NCBI GenBank assembly: GCA_027492275.1
Contig: JAPUFC010000027.1
Span: forward strand, 1 to 64,000
DNA from: Mesorhizobium sp.
GTDB lineage: Bacteria > Pseudomonadota > Alphaproteobacteria > Rhizobiales > Rhizobiaceae
Length of the DNA: 64,000 bases
Direction of reading: 5' to 3'
The translations under genes were made by a program, and so were the position numbers. Shown here one piece after another: positions 1 to 8,380 of the stretch. The first letter of the stretch is position 1, and each line of letters starts with the position of its first letter. The notes beneath the pieces were generated by a model. The model made no database searches. It saw nothing but the letters and a program-made list of their open reading frames with translations, and was not told where the DNA came from.

Positions 1-7
1 GGCATCT

Positions 8-46
8 CCTCCCCTGCGCAGCGGGGGAGGGGGACCACGAAGTGGT
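8..46. repeat. GC-rich palindromic intergenic repeat, two hairpins
   Basis: Two adjacent inverted repeats are visible. The first has 7-bp arms at 8-14 and 24-30. The second is a 5-bp stem with a 3-nt loop at 34-38 and 42-46. The composition (runs of C, then G, then a short stem with a GAA loop) resembles the palindromic intergenic repeats scattered through Mesorhizobium-type genomes. It lies just beyond the stop codon of the first minus-strand gene, so it may also act as a transcription end. The family assignment is from memory of such elements; only the hairpins are seen. Confidence 0.55.
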
Positions 47-72
47 GGAGGGGGCGCTTTGGCACAATGCCT

Positions 73-1218
73 TCACACATCACTAATCACCCTGCCACCC
101 GACAGGATGTGCACGCGATAACCCTCGAAGATCGTCTTCGCCTCGCCCGAGGCATAGAGCGCCTGGTAGGCCTCGTGCGGCACCAGCGCGTGCTTCTCGT
201 AGCTCGACACGCCCTGGCGCGCGGCCTCCAGATCGTCGGTGTTGATGAAGAACTCCTGTGTCGCCTTCTCGCTGGAGAACAGGCCGCGGCGGCCCGGCTT
301 CTCGCCCTTGGAATAGACCTCCTGCACCGTCCAGGTCAGCAGCCAGGCGTTTTCGGCGCGCCCGACCTTGGACAGCACCTCGGTCACGACCGAATTGTTC
401 TCGGTGATGCCGGCCGAATAGAACGGTCCCAATACGACGCGGCGCAACTGCTTGGGATGCAGGGGCTCGAAATCCTTGTCCAGATTGGTGGCGATGGTCA
501 CCGGCGACAGGGTGTAGGCCGAGTTCTTCTCGGTGAAGTCGTCGAAGCGATGCGCCAGCTCCGGGTTCAGCAGCCCGTCGACGGGAAGCGGGATCTCCAC
601 CTTCTCGTTCAGCTTGCCGTTGCGGTCGACGAGCTGGCGGATCATGGCGTCGGAGGAATCCTCCACCGTCGCCATGTAGATCAGCGGCAGGTTGGCCGTG
701 CCGTCGAAGCTCGCCCAGTGCACGAGATAGAAGGGGCGGCCGGTCTTCGGGTTCACCGACACCTTCGCCGTCTGCGCCAGCGTGAACGGGCCGAAGGTCT
801 CGCCGCCCTCGACATGTTCGAGATAGAGCCGTTCGGCGAGAGTCTTTTGAAGCGCTTGCGGGAATTCCTTGCGGCGCAGGATGAAATCCGCCATCTCCGC
901 GCGCAATTCGTCGGCGGCCGGCAGGTTGGCCAGCCTTTCGGGGGCGCCGCGCCTGTCGTTCTCCAGCTCCAGCACGTTCTGGTAGACCGGAAAGCCGCTT
1001 TCGGCGCGCGAGATGCGGAAGCGCTCCAGGAAGCCGAGGCGGTTGTGCCAGCTCGAGAACGACACATCCAGCCGCGCGATGTATTCGGCGACGATCCTGG
1101 CCACGATGCCGTGCCGGTAGAGCGGCGAGCGGTCGTCGCGCATGAAGACTTCGAGGCCGCGCAGCGCCGCCGCGATGGCGTCGAAATAGCGGATGGCGGG
1201 GTCGGTGGCGGGGGTCAT
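73..1218 (-). CDS. Conserved hypothetical protein, partner of coiled-coil gene
   Basis: A 381-residue soluble-looking protein that I do not recognise. I see no signal peptide, membrane segment or familiar catalytic motif. The N-terminal third is helical and charged. The middle and C-terminal parts (from about residue 140) read as mixed alpha/beta with short repeats of hydrophobic strands. The ATG at 1216-1218 is the only sensible start. It lies 43 nt downstream of the coiled-coil gene on the same strand, so the two are very likely co-transcribed. Function is unknown; the pairing suggests the two products act together. The operon could extend left of the window, although the palindromic repeat beyond the stop argues for an end there. 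Confidence 0.75.
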   Translation of the reverse strand: MTPATDPAIRYFDAIAAALRGLEVFMRDDRSPLYRHGIVARIVAEYIARLDVSFSSWHNRLGFLERFRISRAESGFPVYQNVLELENDRRGAPERLANLPAADELRAEMADFILRRKEFPQALQKTLAERLYLEHVEGGETFGPFTLAQTAKVSVNPKTGRPFYLVHWASFDGTANLPLIYMATVEDSSDAMIRQLVDRNGKLNEKVEIPLPVDGLLNPELAHRFDDFTEKNSAYTLSPVTIATNLDKDFEPLHPKQLRRVVLGPFYSAGITENNSVVTEVLSKVGRAENAWLLTWTVQEVYSKGEKPGRRGLFSSEKATQEFFINTDDLEAARQGVSSYEKHALVPHEAYQALYASGEAKTIFEGYRVHILSGGRVISDV

Positions 1219-1261
1219 GCGGGGGCGGCCACGCGCAAGGCCTCCATAACGCCGGAACCGC

Positions 1262-2350
1262 TCAGGACTGCACGTAGTTCGACGCGTTGTGCTTCTTCAG
1301 CACCTCGTCGAAGCGCCGGGCGAAGGCGTCGTCGGCCAGCTTCTTGCGGCGCTGGATGTCGGCCGTCGCCACCATGTTCTTCTCGTGCAGCTCCAGGAGG
1401 TCGCCGATGTGCTTCTGCGACGCCGCGCCGATGCCGGCCATCGTCTCCTCGGCGGTGTTGTCGACCTTGGAGCCCAGCGTGTTGATCTTGTGCGCCACGT
1501 CCTGCTGGGCGGCGGTCTTCAAACTGTCCTCCAGCGCCTTGTAGAGGACGATGCGCTGCTCGGTATCGATGGTCAGCTTGTTGATCAGCGTGTTCTGCGC
1601 GGCGATCTGGTTGTTCAGCGAGTCGACGAAGGTCTGGAACATGGAGGTATAGCGCTCCAGCGTCTGGCTCTCGGCCAGCAGTTCCTGCTCCTTGGCCTGC
1701 CTTTCGTTGTATTCGGTGGCGAGCTTGGAGCGCTCGCCCTCCAGCTCGGTGCGCTCGCTCTGGCTGGTCGAGGCGGCGATGCGGTTCTCGATGTCGAGCA
1801 GGAGCGGGTTCAGTTCCTCGATGCGCTTCTGCGTGGCTGTCAGGTTCGCCATCGTCGCCTTGCGGCGCTCGATCACCTGGGCGAGGCTCGTCTCGGAGGT
1901 CTTGTAGCGCGCGTCCAGCACCTGCTTCTGCGCCTTGAGGATGCCGACGATCGTGTCGGATTTCGACAGCAGTTCCTGGAGGTTGCCGGCCAGCGACATG
2001 TTGCGCACGCGCTCGGTGCGCATGCGTTGCTTGGACTGGGCGGAAAAGATGCCGACGAAGCTCTCCCAGCCGGTGAAGTTCTTCATGCTCTCGAACTCGG
2101 AGCCGAAGACGTTGGTGGCGTCCTCCAGCCCGATGATGAGGTCGGCGATGTTGCCCTCCATCACCTTCTGCTGCTTGATGACGTCCTCGATGCGGGCGTT
2201 CTCGATGTCGAAGTCGGCATTGCCGATCTTCTGGTCGCTCTGGGCGAGCGTCTCCAGCACGGTGCCGGACTGCTCGATCCTGGAGCGCATCTCCTCGACG
2301 GTCTTCCTTGTCTTTGCAATCTCGGCATCGAAATTCTGAAGTGTCGCCAT
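1262..2350 (-). CDS. Long coiled-coil protein of unknown function
   Basis: A 362-residue protein, almost entirely charged heptad-like helix, with coiled-coil stretches through residues 1-80 and about 110-330. It has no signal peptide and no membrane segment. A frame extension reaches 2374, but the ATG at 2348-2350 is preferred because a GGAGAGGA ribosome site lies 8 nt upstream of it. The first in-frame residues after this start are MATLQNFDAE. By architecture it resembles cytoplasmic scaffold or membrane-associated coiled coils such as PspA-like or TelA-like proteins, but I see no specific motif for either family, so that is only analogy. It is the first gene of a two-gene operon with the hypothetical at 73-1218. 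Confidence 0.75.
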   Translation of the reverse strand: MATLQNFDAEIAKTRKTVEEMRSRIEQSGTVLETLAQSDQKIGNADFDIENARIEDVIKQQKVMEGNIADLIIGLEDATNVFGSEFESMKNFTGWESFVGIFSAQSKQRMRTERVRNMSLAGNLQELLSKSDTIVGILKAQKQVLDARYKTSETSLAQVIERRKATMANLTATQKRIEELNPLLLDIENRIAASTSQSERTELEGERSKLATEYNERQAKEQELLAESQTLERYTSMFQTFVDSLNNQIAAQNTLINKLTIDTEQRIVLYKALEDSLKTAAQQDVAHKINTLGSKVDNTAEETMAGIGAASQKHIGDLLELHEKNMVATADIQRRKKLADDAFARRFDEVLKKHNASNYVQS

Positions 2351-2523
2351 CCTGTAGATCCTCTCCGGCTCCAAGCTCGCGCAGCGAATATATGTGCGGC
2401 CCGTGGCATTGGAAAGACGCGGGCCCGGAAAGAGCGCGCTTTGCCGGCGGGCCGGAGCATCCTTTCCTTAGTGCTTGAAAAGGCAGAAAAATGGTGTTTG
2501 GCTTGTCCATCCCGAACCCGAAG

Positions 2524-2547
2524 CTCCGCCATATGCGGAGAGGAGAG
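2524..2547 (+). promoter_or_regulatory. choX ribosome site next to a small hairpin
   Basis: A 6-bp inverted repeat (2524-2529 with 2535-2540, 5-nt loop) runs into a strong purine-rich ribosome site at 2537-2547. The site ends 6 nt before the choX ATG at 2554. The right arm overlaps the start of the ribosome site, so folding would partly mask it. The site itself decides the start codon over an upstream in-frame ATG at 2491. Confidence 0.45.
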
Positions 2548-2553
2548 AAATCC

Positions 2554-3486
2554 ATGCCCTCCATCATCAGGATCGCGGCCGGCATCGGCCTCGCGCTCTT
2601 TGCGTCGAGCGCGGCGCAGGCCGCCGACGCGCCCGGCTGCAAGGCCGTGCGGCTGTCGGATGTCGGCTGGACCGACATCCAGGCCACCACAGGCGTCGCC
2701 TCGGTGCTGCTGACCGCGCTCGGCTACGAGCCGCAGGTCATCCAGCTTTCCGTGCCGGTCACCTACGCCTCACTCAAGAACAACGATCTCGACGTCTTCC
2801 TCGGCAACTGGATGCCGTCCATGACCGCCGACATCAAGGACTACGCGACGGAAGGCTCGGTCGAGACCGTCAGCCAGAATCTCGAAGGCGCCGGCTACGG
2901 GCTGGTCGTGCCGGCCTATGTCGCCGAGGGCGGCGTGAAGTCGCTGGCCGACATCGGCAGGTTCAAGGACAAGTTCGACGCCAAGATCTACGGCATCGAG
3001 GCCGGCAATGACGGCAACCGCATCATCCTCGACATGATCGCCAGGCCGGAAAACAATCTTGCCGGCTTCGAGCTGGTCGAATCGTCCGAGGCAGGCATGC
3101 TCACCGAGGCTGAGCAGGCGATCAGGGACAAGCGCTGGATCGTCTTCCTCGGCTGGACGCCGCATCCGGTGATGGGCGAGATGCCGATCGCCTATCTCGA
3201 CGGGATGGGCTCTACCGGTTTCGGCGCGGCCACCGTCCACACCAATGTGCGCAAGGGCTACCTCACCGAATGCCCGAACGCCGGCGCCTTCGTGAAGAAC
3301 CTCAAATTCACGCTGTCGTCCGAGAACGAGATGATGGACGCGATCCTGAAGGGCGGCAATCCCGACAGCGTCGCTAAAGACTGGCTGAGGAAGAACCCGG
3401 ACGCGGTGACGCCGTGGCTGCAGGGCGTCACCACCTTCGAGGGCGGCGATGCGGCGGCGGCCGTCAGGAAGGCGCTGGAAGGCTGA
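2554..3486 (+). CDS. choX: Choline ABC transporter substrate-binding protein
   Basis: A periplasmic binding protein of 310 residues for high-affinity uptake of choline, feeding glycine betaine synthesis or choline catabolism. Residues 1-23 are a signal peptide ending in AQA before AD. The mature part carries DVGWTDIQATT near its start and the Trp-containing LGNWMPS and LGWTPHP segments typical of the ChoX/OpuAC family, where Trp residues cage the quaternary ammonium group. The start at 2554 was chosen for its strong ribosome site. ChoW and ChoV follow immediately, which supports the substrate assignment. Glycine betaine or proline betaine remain possible additional substrates. Confidence 0.93.
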   Translation: MPSIIRIAAGIGLALFASSAAQAADAPGCKAVRLSDVGWTDIQATTGVASVLLTALGYEPQVIQLSVPVTYASLKNNDLDVFLGNWMPSMTADIKDYATEGSVETVSQNLEGAGYGLVVPAYVAEGGVKSLADIGRFKDKFDAKIYGIEAGNDGNRIILDMIARPENNLAGFELVESSEAGMLTEAEQAIRDKRWIVFLGWTPHPVMGEMPIAYLDGMGSTGFGAATVHTNVRKGYLTECPNAGAFVKNLKFTLSSENEMMDAILKGGNPDSVAKDWLRKNPDAVTPWLQGVTTFEGGDAAAAVRKALEG

Positions 3487-3546
3487 GCGCATCCGGCCGG
3501 CGGTTCGCGCCGCAGGCCCGAACGAGTGTAGCAGGCGCGAGGGCGC

Positions 3547-4401
3547 ATGGACCCGATCACGGCGTTTCTGGTCGATCACAAGATCCCGGTCGGGGCGTGG
3601 GGGCGCGATGTCTTCGCGTTCCTCACCGACAATTTCAACGCGTTCTTCCGCGGGCTCTCCGGGGGCCTGAACGGGGTTCTCGGCAGCCTGGTCGACCTTC
3701 TGCTCTCGCTGCCGCCGAGCGTGCTCATCCTGCTCGTCGCGGCGCTGGCCTTCTGGCTGCAACGCTCGTGGGCGCTGGCGCTGGGAGTCGTCATCGGGCT
3801 TGCCTTCATCGTCAACCAGGGTCTCTGGCGCCAGACCGTGCAGACGCTGGTGCTGGTGGTGGCGGCCACCATCGGCTCGATGGCCATCGGCGTGCCGCTC
3901 GGCATCTGGGCCGCGCACAAGCCGAAGGTCTACGCCGTCATGCGGCCGGTGCTCGACCTCATGCAGACGCTGCCGACCTTCGTCTACCTCATCCCGGTGC
4001 TGACCCTGTTCGGCCTCGGCAACGCGCCGGGCCTGATCGTCACCGTCATCTTCGTCGCGCCGTCCGCCGTGCGGCTCACCCATCTCGGCGTCACCGGCGT
4101 GCCGACATCGATCATCGAGGCCGGCGAGGCCTTCGGGGCGACGAAGCGGCAATTGCTGTGGAAGGTCGAGCTGCCGGCAGCCCTTCCCACCATCATGGCG
4201 GGCCTCACCCAGTGCATCATGCTGTCGCTGTCCATGGTCGTGTTCGCGGCGCTGATCGGCGCCGGCGGGCTGGGCACCGAGATCAATCGCGCGCTCGGCT
4301 CGCGCCGCATCGACCTCGGGCTCGAGGCCGGGCTTGCGATCGTCGTGCTGGCCATCGTGCTCGACCGCATGACGCGGCTGGGCGTCGGGGGCCGCAAGTG
4401 A
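3547..4401 (+). CDS. choW: Choline ABC transporter permease
   Basis: A 284-residue inner-membrane permease of the ProW/OpuAB type. Several hydrophobic segments are visible: roughly residues 55-95 as a pair, then 100-125, 145-170, 215-240 and 255-275. The conserved cytoplasmic loop that contacts the ATPase reads EAGEAFGATKRQLLWKVELP. It sits 60 nt after choX, and its TGA stop overlaps the GTG start of choV (GTGA), so the two subunits are translationally coupled. It forms the membrane channel of the choline importer. Confidence 0.93.
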   Translation: MDPITAFLVDHKIPVGAWGRDVFAFLTDNFNAFFRGLSGGLNGVLGSLVDLLLSLPPSVLILLVAALAFWLQRSWALALGVVIGLAFIVNQGLWRQTVQTLVLVVAATIGSMAIGVPLGIWAAHKPKVYAVMRPVLDLMQTLPTFVYLIPVLTLFGLGNAPGLIVTVIFVAPSAVRLTHLGVTGVPTSIIEAGEAFGATKRQLLWKVELPAALPTIMAGLTQCIMLSLSMVVFAALIGAGGLGTEINRALGSRRIDLGLEAGLAIVVLAIVLDRMTRLGVGGRK

Positions 4402-5579
4402 CGGCGGCCGTCGAGTTCCGCGACGTCGACATCGTTTTCGGCGAAACGCCGCGCGCCGCGCTGGCCATGGTCGACGCCGGCGCCACGCGCGCCGAGATTC
4501 TCGAGAGGACCGGGCAGGTGCTGGGTTGCGCCGGGGCGAACCTTGCCGTCAACGAGGGCGAAATCTCGGTGCTGATGGGCCTGTCCGGCTCGGGCAAATC
4601 GACGCTGCTGCGCGCCGTCAACCGGCTGAACACCGTGTCGCGCGGGCAGGTTCTGGTGAAGGACGGCGGCCAGGCGGTCGACATGGTCACCTGCGACGAG
4701 GCCACGCTGCGCCGCGTCCGCCAGAAGACGGTCGCCATGGTGTTCCAGCAGTTCGGCCTTCTGCCCTGGCGCACGGTGGAGGAGAATGTCGGCTTCGGGC
4801 TGGAGCTCGCCGGGGTGCCGGAGGCGGAGCGGCGCGAGCGGGTCGACCGCCAGCTTCGGCTGGTCAATCTGGGCGAGTGGGGCAAGAAATACGCGCACGA
4901 GCTTTCCGGCGGCATGCAGCAGCGCGTCGGGCTGGCGCGCGCCTTCGCCACGGAAGCGCCGATCCTGCTGATGGACGAGCCCTTTTCCGCGCTCGACCCG
5001 CTGATCCGCAGCAAGCTCCAGGACGAATTGCTGGAACTGCAGAAGCGGCTGCGCAAGACGATCCTGTTCGTCAGCCACGATCTGGAGGAGGCGCTGAAGA
5101 TCGGCAACACGATCACCATCATGGAGGCCGGCCGCATCGTGCAGTCCGGCCCGCCGGAGGACATCGTGCTCAAGCCCGCCAACGCCTATGTGCGCGACTT
5201 CATCGCAAATGTGAATCCGCTGTCGGTGCTGACGGCGTGGAACGTGATGCGCGACCGGCGCGACCTGGAAAACGCGGGCGAGGGCTGGGTGTGGCTGGAC
5301 CGCCGCCACACCACCCGCTTCCGCCTGGACGAGACCGGGCTGGTGATCGACGCCGAGCGCGACGGCAAACCGGCCATCTGGGCCTCCTGCGACCCGATCG
5401 AGCCGATCTCCGAATTCACCCATCAGGTCTACTGGGCCAAGCCCTCGACGCCGCTCAAGGCCGTCATGCTGGCCATGCACCAGAGCCAGACCGCGCCGGT
5501 GGCGCTGTTCGACGAGGCCTCGCGTTTCGTCGGGGCAATAGGGGTGCGGGATGTGTTGAGCGCGGTGTTGAGGCGGTAG
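4398..5579 (+). CDS. choV: Choline ABC transporter ATP-binding protein
   Basis: A 393-residue ATPase of the ProV/ChoV family. The Walker A motif GLSGSGKST is at residues 61-69, the signature LSGGMQQ at 169-175 and Walker B ILLMDE at about 189-194. After the ATPase domain, the C-terminal region (about 280-390) is CBS-like and would be regulatory, as in osmoregulated ProV proteins. The start is the GTG at 4398 overlapping the choW stop; the open frame extends further upstream but overlaps choW. It powers the ChoXWV choline importer. Confidence 0.92.
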   Translation: MTAAVEFRDVDIVFGETPRAALAMVDAGATRAEILERTGQVLGCAGANLAVNEGEISVLMGLSGSGKSTLLRAVNRLNTVSRGQVLVKDGGQAVDMVTCDEATLRRVRQKTVAMVFQQFGLLPWRTVEENVGFGLELAGVPEAERRERVDRQLRLVNLGEWGKKYAHELSGGMQQRVGLARAFATEAPILLMDEPFSALDPLIRSKLQDELLELQKRLRKTILFVSHDLEEALKIGNTITIMEAGRIVQSGPPEDIVLKPANAYVRDFIANVNPLSVLTAWNVMRDRRDLENAGEGWVWLDRRHTTRFRLDETGLVIDAERDGKPAIWASCDPIEPISEFTHQVYWAKPSTPLKAVMLAMHQSQTAPVALFDEASRFVGAIGVRDVLSAVLRR

Positions 5580-5653
5580 CAGCTTTTCTGGACCGGCAGG
5601 CTGCAGCCGTGCGATAATTTCCGACCCTGATCTCCACGCGGTTCCGATCGCCC

Positions 5654-5962
5654 ATGCCCCAGAATACCGACCTGAAACCTCGCACCTCGACCCGCCCGAA
5701 GGTCGAGAGGCCGAAGCTCTATAAGGTGATCCTGCTCAACGACGACTATACGCCGCGCGAATTCGTCACGCGCGTGCTGAAGGCTGAGTTCCGGCTGTCG
5801 GAGGATCAGGCGCACCGCGTCATGATCACGGCGCACCAGAAGGGTGTCTGCGTGGTCGCGGTGTTCACCAGGGACGTGGCCGAGACCAAGGCGACGCGGG
5901 CCACCGATGCCGGCAAGGCCGCCGGCTACCCGCTGCAATTCACCACCGAGCCGGAGGAATAG
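5654..5962 (+). CDS. clpS: ATP-dependent Clp protease adaptor ClpS
   Basis: A 102-residue adaptor that delivers N-degron substrates to ClpA/ClpP. The diagnostic core is present: LLNDDYTPREFV near residue 29, then a helix, then HQKGVCVVAVFTRDVAETK. The ligand-binding Asn-Asp-Asp is intact. There is no adjacent clpA. Rhizobiales often have a second, orphan ClpS (ClpS2) away from clpA, and this copy fits that pattern, though I cannot assign the paralogue from sequence alone. It stands alone between choV and a convergent molybdoenzyme gene 10 nt away. Confidence 0.93.
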   Translation: MPQNTDLKPRTSTRPKVERPKLYKVILLNDDYTPREFVTRVLKAEFRLSEDQAHRVMITAHQKGVCVVAVFTRDVAETKATRATDAGKAAGYPLQFTTEPEE

Positions 5963-5972
5963 CCGGTGGGGA

Positions 5973-8288
5973 TCAGCCTTTCGCGTCCCGGATGGCCTGC
6001 CACACGCGCAGCGGGGTGGCCGGCATGTCGAGATGGCGGATGCCCAGCGGCGACAGCGCGTTGCAGACGGCGTTCATGGCCGCCGACAGCGCGCCCACCG
6101 TGCCGGCCTCGCCGACGCCTTTGACGCCGAGCGGGTTGAGCGCGGTCGGCGTCTCCAGCGTTTCCGCGACGATCGGGGGCATGTCGGAGGCGCGGGGCAT
6201 GGCGTAGTCCATGAACGACCCGCTGAGCAACTGGCCGTTCTCGTCGAAGCAGATCTCCTCCTGCAGCACCTGGCCGATGCCTTGGACGACGCCGCCATGG
6301 ATCTGGCCCTCGACCAGCACCGGGTTGAGCACCCGACCGACATCCTCGACCCCGACATAGGACAGCACGTCCACCTTGCCGGTCTCGGGGTCGATCTCGA
6401 CCTCACAGACGTGGCAGCCGTTCGGATAGGTCGGCTGAGTCTGCCGGAAGTCGGCGCTGCCGTCCAGCGTGGCCAACCCCTCGATGCCGCCGGCCTCGGC
6501 CAGGGCTGCCGCCTCGCCGAGACCGATGCGATGGTCGGAGCCGACGACCCGGCACTCGCCGTCGGCGAACTCCAGATCGTGCTCGGACGCCTCCAGCGCC
6601 TCGGAGGCGATGGTCTTCATCTTGGCGATGATCTCATCGACGCCCTTGACCACGGCGCTGCCGCCCAGCGTGATGGCCGCCGAGCCGCCGTTGCCGTGGC
6701 CCCTGGGAACGGCGGCGGTGTCGCCCTGGACATAGACGACGCGCTCCGGCGCGATGCCGAGGCGCTGGGCGACCAGCCGGGGCAGGGCGGTCTCGAGGCC
6801 CTGCCCGACGGACATCGCGCCGGAGAACAGCGTGACCGTCCCGTCGCGGGCGACACGAAGCGTGGCGTGGTCCGAGGCGGGACTGCTGTAGGGGCCGGCG
6901 GCGACCTCGATCGGGTTGGCGATGCCGATGCCGCGCAGACGACCGCGCCCGAGCGCCTGCCTGCGGCGCGCCTCGAAGCCGGCATAGCCGGCGAGATGCA
7001 GCGCATGCTCCATGTTGCGGGCGAAGTCGCCGCAATCGTAGGTGAACACGAACGGCGTGGCATATGGCATGGCGCCGGCCGGAATGAGGTTGCGGCGGCG
7101 CAGCTCCGCCGGGTCGATGCCCAGTTCGGCCGCGGCGACGTCGATGACGCGCTCGATCGCGTAGGTGGCGTCCGGCCGTCCCGCGCCGCGATAGGCGGCG
7201 GTGGTCTGGGTGTGCGTCAGGTAGCCGATCGCCTCGCCGGCGATCAACGGCGTCGCGTAGACGCCGGCGATGCCGCCGAAATTGCCGATCGGCGTGCCGG
7301 ACTTGGCGCTGGCATAGGCGCCGATATTGATGCGGTAGCGGACGCGCAGCGCCGTGAACCGGCCTTGCGCATCGAGACCGAGCTCGGCGTCTATGTCGAT
7401 GTCGCGGGCATGGTCGTCGGCCATGACGCTTTCGCTGCGGTCGGGAATCCACCGCACCGGCCGGCCGAGCCGGCGCGCCGCCCAGAAGGCGATCGATTCC
7501 TCGCGTCCCAGGCCGATCTTCAGCCCGAACGAGCCGCCGACATCGCCGGCCACCACCCGCACCTGCGCGGTGTCGAGGCCGAACAGGGCGCAGAGCTGGT
7601 CGCGCATCTGATGCGGGCTCTGAGTGCTGGCATGCAGCGTCATGCGCCCGCCGTCTTCCGGGATCGCCAGCGCGCCGCGCGGCTCCATCGGCATGGCGGC
7701 GACGCGCGTGCTGCGCGAGGTCAGCCGGGTGACATGGCTGGAGGCGGACAGCGCCGCGTCGAGCGCGGCGTTGTCGCCCTTGCCCCAGTGGAAGCCGATG
7801 TTGCCGGGGCGGTCGCTCCAGACCAGCGGCGCGTTCTCGGCCGCCGCATCCGCCAGGGTGATCACGGCAGGCATCTCCTCATAGTCGACGGCGATCGCGT
7901 CCGCCGCGTCCTGCGCGAGCGCCTTGCCGTCGGCGACCACGAAGGCCACCGGCTCGCCGATGAAGCGGACGACGTCGCGCGCGAGCAGCGGGCGCGGCGT
8001 CTCGGTGGAGACGCCGCCGCCGACACGCGGCATCTTCATCGGCAGCCGGAAATCGGCGACGCCGGCGGCGGCGAGATCGGCGGCGGTGTAGACGGCGACG
8101 ACGCCCGGCATCTCCAGCGCCGGTCCTGCATCGACGCCGAGGATGGCGGCCGACGCGTGAGGCGAGCGCAGGAAGACCCCGTGCAGCGCATCGGGACAGG
8201 GCAGGTCGCCGACATAGCGGCCGCGGCCGCGGATCAGCCGTTCATCCTCGCGGCGAAAGCTTCCGGTGCCCGCTCCGCTGTCATCCAT
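5973..8288 (-). CDS. Xanthine dehydrogenase/CoxL-family molybdopterin-binding subunit
   Basis: A 771-residue large subunit of the molybdenum hydroxylase family, which hydroxylates aldehydes, purines or other heterocycles, or oxidises CO in true CoxL. The GGSFGLK motif (about 251-257) contacts the molybdenum cofactor. The active-site loop reads AYRGAGR (365-371), which is the form II loop and not the AYxCSFR of genuine CO dehydrogenase. KGVGEAGT near the C terminus supplies the catalytic Glu. No medium (FAD) or small (2Fe-2S) subunit is adjacent, so partners must be encoded elsewhere or this subunit works differently. Substrate cannot be inferred. It is 92 nt downstream of the Bat-like cluster on the same strand. 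Confidence 0.88.
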   Translation of the reverse strand: MDDSGAGTGSFRREDERLIRGRGRYVGDLPCPDALHGVFLRSPHASAAILGVDAGPALEMPGVVAVYTAADLAAAGVADFRLPMKMPRVGGGVSTETPRPLLARDVVRFIGEPVAFVVADGKALAQDAADAIAVDYEEMPAVITLADAAAENAPLVWSDRPGNIGFHWGKGDNAALDAALSASSHVTRLTSRSTRVAAMPMEPRGALAIPEDGGRMTLHASTQSPHQMRDQLCALFGLDTAQVRVVAGDVGGSFGLKIGLGREESIAFWAARRLGRPVRWIPDRSESVMADDHARDIDIDAELGLDAQGRFTALRVRYRINIGAYASAKSGTPIGNFGGIAGVYATPLIAGEAIGYLTHTQTTAAYRGAGRPDATYAIERVIDVAAAELGIDPAELRRRNLIPAGAMPYATPFVFTYDCGDFARNMEHALHLAGYAGFEARRRQALGRGRLRGIGIANPIEVAAGPYSSPASDHATLRVARDGTVTLFSGAMSVGQGLETALPRLVAQRLGIAPERVVYVQGDTAAVPRGHGNGGSAAITLGGSAVVKGVDEIIAKMKTIASEALEASEHDLEFADGECRVVGSDHRIGLGEAAALAEAGGIEGLATLDGSADFRQTQPTYPNGCHVCEVEIDPETGKVDVLSYVGVEDVGRVLNPVLVEGQIHGGVVQGIGQVLQEEICFDENGQLLSGSFMDYAMPRASDMPPIVAETLETPTALNPLGVKGVGEAGTVGALSAAMNAVCNALSPLGIRHLDMPATPLRVWQAIRDAKG

Positions 8289-8380
8289 GACGAAATTCCC
8301 GAGAAGAGGATGGCGGCGACGCCATCAAAATGCGCTTTGAAGACAGGATCATAGACAGGCCGGCGGGCGGATGCCAGCGC

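Noticed and set aside
2491-2553. Longer N terminus for ChoX from an ATG at 2491
   Set aside because: It would place 21 charged residues before the signal peptide, and the strong ribosome site lies after it.
5844-8354. Plus-strand open frame opposite the CoxL-like gene
   Set aside because: Antisense shadow; it also overlaps the end of clpS in another frame.
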